Positions 1 through 11,101 of a stretch of DNA of 60,000 nucleotides are shown in pieces; the first letter of the stretch is position 1; each line of letters starts with the position of its first letter. The position numbers were made by a program, and so were the translations under genes. Source of the DNA: Hydractinia symbiolongicarpus (taxonomy: Eukaryota > Cnidaria > Hydrozoa > Anthoathecata > Hydractiniidae); the NCBI RefSeq assembly GCF_029227915.1, contig NC_079889.1, positions 1,924,001 through 1,984,000 of the forward strand. The letters are read 5' to 3'. The notes under the pieces are model-generated. The model saw only the letters and a program-made list of their open reading frames with translations. It was not told the origin of the DNA and ran no database searches.

Positions 1-226
1 TTTGCTCTCTCTCTTACCTAAAATATGGGAATTCTTCACCTTCGAAAAATCTTTTATAATTGACAATAAACCGAATCGTGAAAAGAGATCTGTGCTGCAC
101 TGCTTCTTATAAAGCTAGTTAGCTAGCTAATTGCTAATATGCTATAAATATGTGGCAGTCATTAATGTCAAATGACTAGCTAGCTATATAGCTAGCTATA
201 TATTTTTGAAGGTGAACTACACAAAC

Positions 227-512
227 CTGGGGTTAATTTATGAGTAGTTATACAATCTGCTGCTGATACATCCTCCTTTGCTGTTATGCATTTTAAAGTC
301 GGTAAAATAAATTTCACAAGAAATCGACCATACATTCCTGTCTTTTGGTGATCAACTGTTAAGTATCGAACACATACACCTCTTTTCTCCAATTCTTTGA
401 CACTACAATTCTCGTAAAGCATGTGCCTCTCTTGTACTTCAGCATTTTGTTCTAGCTGCAACAGTTCTTCTTGGATATGAATAAATTCTTCTAAACTTTT
501 GTATTTCTTCAT
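227..512 (-). CDS. IGHMBP2: IGHMBP2 (SMUBP-2) helicase, first coding exon, partial gene
   Basis: The exon encodes about 95 residues that match, by recognition, the N-terminus of the superfamily 1 helicase IGHMBP2, an ATP-dependent 5'-3' RNA/DNA helicase linked to ribosomes. Seen: an initiator Met at 512 after a non-coding stretch, a helical acidic start (LEEFIHIQEELLQLEQNAEV), then RGVCVRYL and GMYGRFLVKF, which correspond to the RGVC and GLYGR blocks of the family. The frame reaches ...HKLTPG and meets a good donor (CAG|GTTTGT, GT at 226-225), where the family continues with a GDIVGLY-type block. Helicase motifs I-VI would lie in later exons outside the window. In positions 1-190 I found a possible donor but no convincing second exon. 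Nothing looks broken. Confidence is high for the family and moderate for the exact donor. Confidence 0.82.
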
Positions 513-2555
513 TATAAAAGTTTCTTTACTTAATTATACACAGCTTGTGCACTAGCTGGCTCGCTATTTTGGATGAAAAAACGTTTTAAAGTTTTCTATG
601 ATTATAGCTGTATAACTAGCTGAATAGTCAATCACAGAAAATATAAAACAACTTCTTTGTTTTCTTTCTTTTTTTCCCTTTCCATCAGCCTAGCACGCAA
701 AGCTCTGGCTCCCATTATGGTAATGTCATGTAACTTTTAGCATGAAACTTTGCATTCGGTCCCACAGGAAAACCAAATGGGGACGTTTTTTTTTTTTTTG
801 CACCCTAAAAATATTCCTCGTCCCCTCTATTATTTGACCAATGCTTTTGACATGGCCAAAAAACTACCGTTGTCTCCCCATAGTTTTGACCAGGATTGTA
901 TTTCTGTAACGATTTAAAAATTCACTTGAGTTAAAAATTTCTTAGTAATCTTAAGTTTATCTTCATTTTTGCGCTATTTATTTTTTCTAAATTATCGGAC
1001 AAAAAAACCGATCTTCGTGTAGCAAAAAGTTGAGTGATTTAGTGCAAAGCCTAACAAAGACATCGCCTGTACGTGATCTGACGAAGCGGTGAGTGGCCGC
1101 AGTATAGGACGAACATCTAAGTGGTTATAACGAAGATAGATAGTAGATAGATGTGCATATTTTACATGGTTAGCCTCACAAATATCGAGGAATATATCCT
1201 GTCTATTATTTCCAGGAGGGGCCATGGCTTAGATGGAGAGTCCTAGAGTATTTAATGCTCATTTTTGAGCTACGCAGATCCAGTTAGCGTCCATGCTCTA
1301 CCGGAGAACTCCCGGCAACATCCAACGGCCCACACAGTGCACTATCTCCCCAATTTCCCTCACATGGCTTGGGTTAACCCGGGCCTATGGTAACATTCAC
1401 TCGCCAATGTTGAATCGCCGTCAAAAGGAATCGAACCCCGGTCTCCCGCACAGAGTACGAGAGCTGTAAACCACTAATCTACGGAGCCACAAGGAAGATG
1501 AATAGCTAAGTGTTTTGCACATGTCCGAAGCTTAGTGGTTTCCTGTACGACTGTTTTCTAATACAGAAAACTATAAATAAAGCTAAGGACACGTTTTGTT
1601 CTAAGGAATTTGCAATTTTCCATTATACGGTCAAAAAGTATTATTGATGCATGTGGTTTTTGCTGTCGTTTTTTAATACTTTAAAGCGTCATCTTAACGT
1701 ATGCCCTAACGTTGCGAAAGTGTGGGTATGGAGAACTGTGCGTTGTTTTCTCTAGCGTTAATTAAAACCCAATTTAGGACATCGGAGAAAAATGTGATCA
1801 TAATTTTCATCGAAATGTACTTAAGTGAGGGAGGATTATTCAATTCACTTGTTCAAATCTTTTTGTGATCTTGGGCCAAGTTTAAAAACAAACAAGCATT
1901 TTAATTTAACCAAAAAAAGTTCCAGTGTAACAAACACAAACTATGCTATACAAATAAACATGTGATATAATGCAGACAACATGGCAGCTGTGTTAGCTAC
2001 TATCAAAACATTTTGATTGCTGCAACTAAACAACGATGAGATAAAAATCTAAACCGTAGACGTGAAGTTTCAAAGTGTTCAACCACCCAGTCTTCGAACA
2101 GTTGTATATATGGTAAGAAAATCTCAAGATACATTATAGCCGCATGGGTACAAGGTTGATAATGTATGCAACCATGCATAGAGTTTATCTGCATCTGTAT
2201 GCACTAAAATATTATTTTGAGCATGATTTAAGCAAATACTCAAATGCATGCTAATGCTTGAAAATACCTATTACTTTCGGCATTACCAAGACCTACATAA
2301 TGTTATTATATGGGTATATCTATTATAATAATTGTAGATAATTTAAGATCTAATAATGTTAACTTAGTTAGTTTATTTTAATAGTTACAACGTTATCTCT
2401 TTTGGTTTGTTTCAGACAAGTAATGTAAATACATGTTTCACTCAATTAGATGCTCACAGCTTGTACCATTGAACTCGTGACCCTCATGTCACCCTCCTGA
2501 AGATTTCATTTACAATATTCACAGCATTAATTAATGTGCATACACTCAATTAAAT
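513..2555. other. Intergenic region between divergent IGHMBP2 and fucosyltransferase genes
   Basis: No gene seen. The stretch presumably carries both divergent promoters and contains one tRNA-derived SINE (listed separately). The GCTAGCTA-rich simple sequence on the left (about 108-205) recurs near 7.98-8.17 kb. The short open frames here are either inside the SINE or have no recognisable features. Confidence 0.6.
1133..1491 (-). repeat. tRNA-derived SINE, copy 1
   Basis: Read on the minus strand, the element starts near 1491 with a tRNA-like head. An A-box-like TAGATTAGTGGTTT is followed by a perfect B box, GGTTCGATTCC (about 1428-1438). About 290 bp of unique body then ends in an ATCTATCT-type microsatellite tail. 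The second copy at 5811-6160 aligns along the whole body. Flanking GAAGAT on both sides may be an imperfect target duplication. The 77-residue open frame here is part of the SINE and not a gene. Confidence 0.82.
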
Positions 2556-4286
2556 ATGGCAGACAAGCTACGCTCTACACTTCCGCATACAGAATGTCTT
2601 CAGTACGCACAACACTTTCAGCAAAGCGAAGTTGACTTGAATGCATTGCATGGTGACGATAATGAAACTGATGATGATGATGATAATAATGACTCTGATG
2701 AAATTGTTTATTTAACATCACCTTGGAGAAGAGCGGCTCCATCGTGTATGTTTTGTTTCTTTAATCGACTGCACACGCTTACACCTTACAAGTTAAAGAA
2801 CAGCAAAGGATTGAACTACATTTCACCTAGGAACTTACATCGTACTTGTTCAAAGAGTTTTTCTTACAACAAATCAAAAATGAAATGCGTTGGAGGAATT
2901 TTGTTAATGTCGTGTTTACTGATGATTATAATTGGTGGAGTATTTTTAGCAGGACGGAACGTGCAAAATGATAACGCTGTTAGTGCAGGTAAAATAACTT
3001 TGACGAAACTCACTACACCGGAATTTAATTTACACCGGACAAATGCAAAGAAAAAAAACAGTTTAGGACACCCTTTTAATCCAGAAAAATGGGATAACCG
3101 GACTGCAAATACCCGAAAACATTACATTATACTATACTGGTCCAAAATAAGAGGACATATGGCTAGGATGCAATCTAAAAAAGAATATGAAAGAGACCAA
3201 CATGTTTGGCCGTATACATACGTTGGAGAGAATTGTCCGGTATCTTGCGAAATTACTAACAATCGCAGCAGGGCTAAAGAAGCAGACGCGTTTGTTGTGC
3301 ACTCTCGGTTGACGGATGTTTGGGACTTTCCCCCGTTTGAATATTTAGCTCCATGGATACTACAAAACAATGAAAATCCTGTTTATACACCTGCACTCAG
3401 TGACCCGCGTATTATGAACAAATTTAACCTGTTAATATCATATAGGTTAGATTCGGATTTTCCATCCCCGATATATCCAATGCCGTCTTTATCGGAACCC
3501 ATTCCGTTTCAACAGCGATTAGGTGACGTTCTTGCCGTATTTTCGAAATGTGAAGTTGTCCGAACTGAATATATGAGACAGCTCATGAAGTTTATAGATG
3601 TTCATTCGTACGGCGCATGTTTAAAAAATAAAGAAGGTTTGATTGGTCTGTATGGACAAGTGAATGGAAAGTATGTATTCAAGGATTATAAACTAGTATT
3701 GACTCGATTTTATAAATTTTCACTGGTTTTTATGAATCAAGATTGTGAGTATTTTGTAGATGACCGGTTGTATCATGCATTAGACACCGGATCAGTGCCG
3801 GTTTACATGGGAACTGATAAAATAGACGAATTCTTACCGGGAAACTTAAAAAATGCAATTATAAAAGTATCAGATTTCAATTCTCCCAAAGAATTGGCAG
3901 ATTATCTGCATTATCTCAGTAATAATGAGACTGCGTATAATAAATATCTAGAATGGAAAACCCAGGGTATTGGAGATATGAGCAGCCTAACTATAGGACA
4001 TTGGTGGAAACCCAAGTATCCTTTATTTTGTCAAGTGTGCATGAGACTTTCTCAGGGGCGTTTGCACCCTGGACTTGATGTTGATGCATGCAAACCAAGA
4101 TCTTATTTAGACTGGAAACTTTATCCACCTTATGGTTCAGATGATGTGCAGGCTAAAGTACAAGAAAAACAAGATATTTCATATTTTTTGTATACGTGCG
4201 CTTTGATGTTTTTGGCAGGATTAATTCTGGTGGTTTGTTATTTTGTGCGCTGTTTTATGAAATGTTTTCGTATGCATGTACTGTGA
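2556..4286 (+). CDS. Alpha-1,3-fucosyltransferase family (FUT10/FUT11-like), intronless
   Basis: The 576-residue type II Golgi/ER glycosyltransferase belongs to CAZy family GT10. It would transfer fucose from GDP-fucose; the FUT10/11 branch has been reported to act as protein O-fucosyltransferases on EMI domains. Seen: an acidic cytosolic stretch (about residues 35-49, D/N/E-rich), a membrane anchor at about 111-132, a stem, then the catalytic region with VFSKCEVVRTEYMRQLMKFI and DVHSYGACLKN. The nucleotide-binding motif reads YKFSLVFMNQDCEYFVDDRL, followed by GSVPVYMGTDKIDEFLPG and NSPKELADYL. The C-terminal CQVCMRLS cysteines fit FUT10/11. Odd points: a second hydrophobic helix at the extreme C-terminus (about 544-567), followed by a short Cys/basic tail, which ordinary FUT10/11 proteins lack to my knowledge, and a single coding exon in an intron-rich region. 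The first Met is used, because the frame has no other upstream start. Confidence 0.88.
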   Translation: MADKLRSTLPHTECLQYAQHFQQSEVDLNALHGDDNETDDDDDNNDSDEIVYLTSPWRRAAPSCMFCFFNRLHTLTPYKLKNSKGLNYISPRNLHRTCSKSFSYNKSKMKCVGGILLMSCLLMIIIGGVFLAGRNVQNDNAVSAGKITLTKLTTPEFNLHRTNAKKKNSLGHPFNPEKWDNRTANTRKHYIILYWSKIRGHMARMQSKKEYERDQHVWPYTYVGENCPVSCEITNNRSRAKEADAFVVHSRLTDVWDFPPFEYLAPWILQNNENPVYTPALSDPRIMNKFNLLISYRLDSDFPSPIYPMPSLSEPIPFQQRLGDVLAVFSKCEVVRTEYMRQLMKFIDVHSYGACLKNKEGLIGLYGQVNGKYVFKDYKLVLTRFYKFSLVFMNQDCEYFVDDRLYHALDTGSVPVYMGTDKIDEFLPGNLKNAIIKVSDFNSPKELADYLHYLSNNETAYNKYLEWKTQGIGDMSSLTIGHWWKPKYPLFCQVCMRLSQGRLHPGLDVDACKPRSYLDWKLYPPYGSDDVQAKVQEKQDISYFLYTCALMFLAGLILVVCYFVRCFMKCFRMHVL

Positions 4287-6361
4287 TATTGAATAATATT
4301 AGTAGCCTCTTTTGTTCACTTTTCAATATATCGGCTAAGTTATGGAAGTAAATTTTTACCCGAATTATTTCCGCGCTACCATTTGAAGGGTTACGAAACA
4401 GGTCGTAAATTTGAATTTTAATAACTTACACGAAAGTCGAAAATAAGGTGATAACGTTAACGGGAAATTCGATTTATTCTAGCGACGTATGTCAAAAGCT
4501 TTTAATTGTTAAAATGTTAATTGTAATTAAGGCTTTGTTGTTTTATAACTAAAAAAATGTTTGAACCGTGATGATCTAGCCGGATAATTTTTCTGTTCTT
4601 GTACTTTGTAGTTTGTGTATTATAACTTTACTTTTTGCATATTTTCTTGATTAACCAATGGTTTTGTGTATTAAATAATTTCCTAATTTTTTTACATCGA
4701 ATAATTTTGTACAGTTTTTTATTGTAATGTTGTTATTTTTGTTTAAAAATAAGCGCTAAATCAAAAAAAAAATCTTTGTTTTTTGCTCAGAGAAGTCCCG
4801 TTCCAGGGCACTATAAAAAGACTTTGAAGCCCCTCACAGTGTCCGGGGGAATGAAGGCAAGGGGACGCTAAGCCCAGCCAAGTAATCTCTTAAAGAATGA
4901 TTTTTTTTGAAAAAAAATGCTTTAAGTTTATTTTTTTCCTAGAAGTTTAAAAAAATGACCTAACTATATAAAGGGCTTGTCAGATAACAACGTAGACCAT
5001 TTCTTAGCGTTCTCATGATCTACCAACATTCCTTAAAAAAGTGTAACTAGACCGCGGCCAGGTTAAATATCTAGTATAATAGGATGCTGATCAGAAAGCA
5101 CTGTGTTAATTTCGAAAAGTTGTCTTCTATCTACATTCCTTGATTTGATTTGAAAACTGGATAACCTTTTCCTAACTTTCCATGGGAACTTTCTATCTTC
5201 ACAGCATATTCATTTAAATATTTTTCTTTGAAAAAAAATCTGCTGATGACATCTCAGTGTTTCGCAGGCGGTAATAATTCTAAATACAAAAATCATTTTT
5301 TTTAATTCCAACCTTTTCTGGTACAACTCTTTTAGCGAACATATTTAATTAGATAGCCTGGTTTCTATATTGTATTTAAAATATAAATGTGTTTCATAAT
5401 TTTTTTTTAAATAGTGAAAATAAGTGGAAATTTTATAAAAATTTCCATGAAAATGTCTTATTAAAATTTGGAAAAACGCACGAATGGTATTACTTTTATT
5501 ATCATATGTTATTTTTTTTCTCTATGTTAATGAAAACCAGGTTAGGTTTTCATGTGCACCTGGCTGGAATTCGAAGAAAAATGTACGGAAAATTCAAGTA
5601 CAAACCAACTTGGGCTAACAATTGATTTTTGTTCTAATGAAAATGAGGTAAGAATATAAATCCTGGAAACAAGGTTTGTGACATTGAAAGATGCATCCAA
5701 GTATAATTTTTTGTTTTAATTTTAGTCTAAATAACAGCGTTTCAAAAACATTGGAATTCAATGTTGTATTAAAAACGCCGTTTCAAATGTTACAGCTGTT
5801 GTCTGTATGCTGAAGATAGATAGATGTGCATATTTTACATGGCTAGCCTCACAAATATCGAGGGATATACCCTGTCTATTATTTCTCAGGAGGGGCCATG
5901 GCTTAGATGGAGAGTCCTAGAGTATTTAATGCTCATTTTTGAGCGACGCAGACCCAATTAGGGCCCGCGCTCTACTAGACAACTCCCGGCAACATCCAAC
6001 GGCCCACACAGTGTGCCATCTTCCCAATTTCCCTCACATGGCTTGGGTTAACCCGGGGCTATGGTAACATTCACTCGCCCATGTTGAATCGCCGTCAAGA
6101 GGAATCGAATCCCGGTCTCCCGCACAGAGTACGAGAGCTATAACCACTAATCTACGGAATCGTAGTTGTCTAATAAGAATATAATATTTTTTGTTGTTGT
6201 TGATCCTAGGCCTTACAAAATGTGAGTAAAAAGAATATTTTAAAATATTCTTTGACTCACATTCAGTAAACGAACTTTTATGTAGATAAAGAACGCATTT
6301 TTTTCTTCGCATATGAAGTAATATTTTATATTTGTTTTGAAATGTTGTATAATAAGCTTAC
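4287..6361. other. 3' flank of the fucosyltransferase, no further gene seen
   Basis: AT-rich sequence that should include the fucosyltransferase 3' UTR. A more GC-rich patch at about 4790-4890 (CCAGGGCAC, CCGGGGG, AGGGGACGC) looks like an old repeat end. The second SINE copy sits at 5811-6160. The short open frames at 5389-5625 and 6034-6312 show no domain or splice logic. Confidence 0.5.
5811..6160 (-). repeat. tRNA-derived SINE, copy 2
   Basis: Same element as at 1133-1491, on the same strand. The B box reads GGATTCGATTCC and the body is intact. The first few bases of the tRNA-like head are missing or altered, and the tail is ATCTATCTATCTTC. Two copies about 4.7 kb apart show a family that has been active in this genome. 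Confidence 0.82.
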
Positions 6362-6831
6362 TCGTTTTGAAAAGATTTTATATCCTTGAAATTACTTTGA
6401 TATCTGGGATGTCTAATGCCTGTCTCTAATACGGTGCGATTTAAACAAAGAATATTAAAATCTTTATGCAAGGTAATACATGTATTCTCTTCCAGCTTTT
6501 CTCCCAGTAAAATTGTAAACTCCAAACAACACTTGCATTTTTCCACGGTCATTAACTTCTGTATATCACATTTTTTACACTTACACCAATGTAAGTTTTC
6601 TAACCTGCTTGAGTCTAAATCCTCATCCTCGTGGTCGTCTGAAATATCATTTGCAGTTTTTGATGAACAAATGTTTTTCAACTGACTTTCAGTATATTCA
6701 GGTTCGTTATCATAACACCCTTTGCAAATACTTTCATCTGTTTCAGAACTATATACTTCGCTATGTTCACTAGCACAACTAATTTCTTCGCTGTTATCCA
6801 TGACTAAGTGATTTTGAGTCTCGCGGCTCAT
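6362..6831 (-). CDS. P2X7-type ballast domain protein, coding exon
   Basis: About 156 codons from ATG at 6831 to a donor (CGA|GTAAGC, GT at 61-60 of the 6300 block). The first half is acidic and Ser-rich (SEEISCASEHSEVYSSETDE). The second half carries the cysteine-rich signature of the zinc-binding ballast domain known from the P2X7 receptor C-terminus: HWCKCKKCDIQKLMTVEKCK, then CCLEF, CITLHKDFNILCLNRTVLET and RHPRYQSN. The domain normally continues through a RYTAYRQF/W..HG block, which would need another exon; I could not find it to the left. There is no P2X channel domain here, as in many invertebrate stand-alone ballast proteins. Without the donor, the frame stops at 6358. It may be a truncated copy. 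Confidence 0.6.
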
Positions 6832-9141
6832 ACGTTATAATTCTGTATGGTTCACGTGAGGAACCGTGAATGGAGTACACGGTTAATTTCAGAAAACCTT
6901 AGAACTTTAATGGGCCTAAATGATGAAAATTAAGAGTTAATTTTTTTCAATAGTTTAGTTGTTATACAACGTTCTTAATTTTTTTTTAAAAACTTTTTTT
7001 TTGACCTTAGTTTCCGCTTAGAGGAAGGTGGTCAAAGCAGTTGAAATGCACGGCTAAGAACACCAAGAGAACATTTTGATTACTCGCAATGATTTCAAAG
7101 GGTATAAACACCAAACAAATATTCACAAGATATTTCAACACGTGCATATTTATCATTGGAATTTGATAATGTTACTTTTAATCTAATCATAGGGATATTA
7201 TTAAAAGAACTTTGTGCAGTTTTTACTTTGTTAGTGTAGCATCTTCATTTAATAAAAATTGGCACACGGGTTTTTACTTTGTTAGTTTCTTTAAAAAATG
7301 ATGAGAACTTTTTATGAAAATTTATTATTTACTTGTGTTTCGATTGCATCAATAATCATCACCAAGGTGAATTTAAAAGTTTACAAATCAAGGTTTTTAC
7401 AAGCTTGATTAAAAATTTTAAAATTCTTAATGATATATGATTACTAGAATCAACACAATTTCACAACAATCTCCTTCAGTGATGAGTTCAGAGAAAAGTT
7501 TGCGACCAATTCGTGTTGATCGACGCGAAGTTATTAAGTCTGCCTCAGCTAATTCGTCATTGATTCCTTCTGCCATTTCCTTCGACAATAGCAAAGTCAT
7601 TATATCTCATTTCGGGATAGTGGCGACATAAAAGTTTTAAACCTCAATATATTTGTAGATATTTGTATCTTAAAATATCTAATCCTAAACATTTTTTGTA
7701 GAGTTTTGTAGTAGAGTGGGTGCAGTAGAGTTTAGTAGAATTTAGTGGAGACAAAAAGTTTTATCCGATTTACCGATTCGGATAATAATTTTTAAACGGG
7801 AATTTTAAATTCGAAATCGAAAGTGCGTTTAGCACTTCCACTTAAAAATGGTGAAAGAGGGATTGGTTAGGCGTACAAATGAATCAGAACACAGTCTTAG
7901 AAAGTTTATCTGGTACATTTTTCTCTTATGTTTTATGGCAGGCTACTTTGTGTTTATTATTTGTACTTTTTGTCTATCCAGCAGGTAGCTAGCTAGCTAG
8001 CTTATATCAAAGTTATAATTTGCTATATGTCTTGTGTTTCAGTCCCTTTCAGCCACGTCTAGCTATCTAGCTAGCTCAACAAGAACTATCTTTGACTAGC
8101 TACATACACTTTTTGTAAGGTACACTCTATCTACACAATAACTCTTTAGCTAGCTAGCTAGCTATAGATGAATTCCAGCGTGACATTATTTGTTTACTTT
8201 TCCAAATTCCAGAGCCGAAAGAGCTAACCGCTGATATGTAAACAGTGGAATCCATCTATTATATAGTTAACAACTGTTTACAATTAATTGTAGCTCCGTA
8301 TTAAACCTCCAGATAAATGTCTGCAGACAAAGAACCTGCATGTGCATTTTGGGGAAGGTAGAAAATATATAGGTGACTTGCTATCTTGATAAATTTTTTT
8401 GTTATTATTTTCTTGGCAGGCAAAATAAAGCAATTCAGTTAGCTAATAATTCTTTTTAGAAAATCTGATTGGTTAAAAAACTATTTGCCTGCCAAAAAAA
8501 AATGTAAACAAAGCTTATAGCAACTCATCTATAAACAACAAGCCACAGAAAATAAACGACCCAAAAATTTTGACATTTTTTTTTTAATATAAAAGACTGA
8601 TAAATTTTTGTGCCTTTTGGATCTTTCTAAATGCTGTGTCTGCATGGCCGGAAGATGGACAATGATATTTCAAATGCTAAATGTCTTGCAGTTAAAAATA
8701 TAAATTGAAATCTCTTATGCCTGTCATCAATTTGCTACAAAATGATGGCTGGCAGTTGCACTATCATGTAATAAATAGCTGACAGTTAACATCTCTTAAC
8801 ACAATGAATTAGTGTATTTGTGAGCGGCGATCTCGATATGTGTTCATTTTCCTTTAATGTGACCAAAAATGCATGTCTCAAGTGGTTGTGACATAGCAGT
8901 TATAACTTTGAGGCCAAATAACTTAGAAAGGAGGTATTGACGACAGTTTTTTTTACTGTGCAGTTAACTAGGGACATCCTAATTCGATTTGGATTGGACA
9001 GGTTGATGAAAAAAACCTTTAAATCCCAGTATCTGCGTAACCGTTTGTCAAAAGCACATGATCTTACACATTTTATTGAGTTTGCAAAAACATTTTTTAT
9101 AAAATGGCAGCTCTTTGCTAACAGCAAGGCAAATAAATTAA
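6832..9141. other. Gene-poor region with simple repeats and a small hairpin element
   Basis: No gene supported. Contents: GCTAGCTA arrays at about 7986-8165, and an inverted repeat TTGGCAGGCAAA (8413-8424) / TTTGCCTGCCAA (8484-8495) that looks like a tiny snap-back element. A less AT-rich patch at about 7465-7625 has open frames on both strands but nothing recognisable. Confidence 0.5.
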
Positions 9142-9780
9142 ATGTTACAGTTCAATGTGAATATAAGCCCAATTCAAGTTTCAGCTAATAATGACCTTGG
9201 GGAAATCACCTGTAAGAGTGATTCAGAAAGGATTTATACTGAAAGTGATTCTGAATATCTAAATGAAAGTGAATATAGCAGTGATCATGAACATATTATC
9301 AACACGCATGTTCTTCAAAAGGCAGCTTTCATAGTATATTGGTCATCATTATTGGTATAATTTCAAAGTAGTTTTACTTGTTAAATGCCTGCTTTCATGA
9401 AATGCTTTAGTACAAAAAGGGTTCTCAGCTAATGGTAAAATTGCTCTGTGTGAATAATCACAATAATACCTGGAGGTCTCAACCAATTATCATTTGGTAT
9501 TCACAGGGAACCTTAACACAAGCAGCAGCAGTTCTTTTTAGTGCAACTACGTTTAAACAAATGGCTAAATATTTCAACCTTGCAAGTATTCATTGAATAA
9601 CTAAAACTAGTTATTACACAATTCAAAGAAGAATCTTAGCAGGAGTAGTGCATAAAAGTTATTCTTAAATGAACACAAAAATAATAAGTGAAATGAAATT
9701 AATGGGTCCATGTTATCTCAGTGGCGATGGAAGATGTGACAGCCCTGACCAAATTTACTGCGGAGTAAAGCACATGATTA
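9142..9780 (+). pseudogene. Decayed copy of a transposase-like repeat protein
   Basis: Translating across frames gives pieces in the right order of a large repeat-protein family that I remember from cnidarian genomes. First comes an acidic stretch (SERIYTESDSEYLNESEYSS), then the hydrophobic FIVYWSSLLV. After a degraded part come NNHNNTWRSQPII, YSQGTLTQAAAVLFSATTFK and MAKYFNLASIH, then after a stop TSYYTIQRRILAGVVHKSYS. MNTKIISEMKLMGPCYLSGD leads into GRCDSP. Stops and frame changes interrupt it and everything after GRCDSP is lost, so it cannot be functional. The GDGRCDSP block is likely an active-site segment of a DDE-type enzyme, but I cannot name the superfamily. Confidence 0.55.
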
Positions 9781-9783
9781 TTA

Positions 9784-10135
9784 TCAGGCTCTGGATATAA
9801 GTTTTGTATTTCTCACAATGCACAAGACGGAATAACACGTCGGTTTCCTTTCCCCAGATGTTGGTATACATCCACCCTGTAAACTGTTTGTATCATATTG
9901 CATTGACCTATTTTTTATGTTTTTTTCAAAATGGTCTCCTTTTGATTGTAATCCAACAAGAACATTTGCATCTGCATTCAAACAAAGTGTTTTAAATTGA
10001 TCTAATGTTGTTACATGTAGTTGCAGTTTAATTTTGTCTGGCAAAGCCCCAACTTCTAGGCAACACAAACAATCAATATCCCTTTGCTCCACTTATCATT
10101 TTCCACAAGTGAAGTTCAAGACTGGGCGTTGAAGC
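9784..10135 (-). pseudogene. Broken P2X7-type ballast domain copy
   Basis: On the minus strand NFTCGK is followed by two stops, then VEQRDIDCLCCLEVGALPDK, LDQFKTLCLNADANVL and KNRSMQY. This is the order seen in ballast domains (CGKC..., CxCC-LE, CLN, R-AY). The in-frame stops and the loss of the final block make it a pseudogene, unrelated in sequence detail to the intact-looking exon at 6362-6831. It lies head-on to the transposase-like remnant just upstream. Confidence 0.55.
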
Positions 10136-11101
10136 TTTATACCAGATAATATACATCTCATTTTCGGTCTGTTTTGTAACTATAAATTGATTTTTATCAA
10201 AAATGACATCTCATCGATTCTGAATCAGATGAGTTCACCACACTTTGGGCATTACATCAATTTAGTCCCAGATGGCCCCAAAGTTATAAGTTATAAGTGT
10301 AGTACACAATATAGCTTTTTTGACGTTAAACAAAGATAATAACACCAAAGCTTTGTGAATAACAGGACAGTTTCATAGGTAATAATTTTACAGTCTTTGG
10401 TAAAGAAAACTGTAAAAAATATGATTAACTTCGTTAACGTCACAGACAGACACACCGGAGTAGCCTGTTATTATAACAAATCTATAAATATCTTCTTAGC
10501 AGAACATCATTGTCAATAGAAAAGCATGCCATTTTGCAAAACACCTTGCTATCCTCTGTGAAATATGTGTGTTCATTTATTTTGTAAAAAAATTAGTATA
10601 AAAATCTCCAACTTAGCGTTTCTTTGGCATTTTTGCATCCTCTGTTTTAGCTCCTCTTTGGTGTTAAAATACACAGTGAAGTTAATTTTTAATAATCTGG
10701 TCTGTGAAGTAAACGTGTTTTTTTTCAACTACAGACAAGAGAAACACATCGTAAAAGGTTAAAATTTGCTTCAAGATTGTCAAGTTGACCTCCCTTGGCA
10801 CTTTTTAGGTGTTATATCTAGCAAATTTATGTTCAGGGATAAGTAATGCTAAATTCAAAATTTTGCCTATGCTAATAAAAAGAGTTCTAAAGTATTTTGA
10901 ATCATTTAACCTTCATAGAAGGGGTATGGTCATTCAGTTTTTTTGGCATGATGTATGGTGTAGATTTTTCTATAACTTTTTTATAAAAGCCGTCCCTTAG
11001 CTCAGCCGTCCCTTATACTTTCATTTAAAATCTCCTATTGGGTGTCTTTTTTTCACCGTAATCTGTTATTTGAATTATTATTATTTTATTTCTAGACAAC
11101 C
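10136..11101. other. Upstream region of cGAS-like gene A
   Basis: AT-rich, no gene seen. I looked for the TATA/NF-kB promoter and leader exon found before genes B, C and D and did not find them here. A good acceptor (tttatttctag) lies 6 nt before the gene A ATG, so a leader exon probably exists somewhere to the left. Confidence 0.5.

Noticed and set aside
1-190. Second IGHMBP2 exon
   Set aside because: A donor-like TTTAGGTAAG is present but no frame matches the expected continuation of the protein.
5120-5225. HGKLGKG-like peptide on the minus strand as the missing end of the ballast domain
   Set aside because: Only a short weak match, with a stop soon after and no well-placed acceptor in phase.
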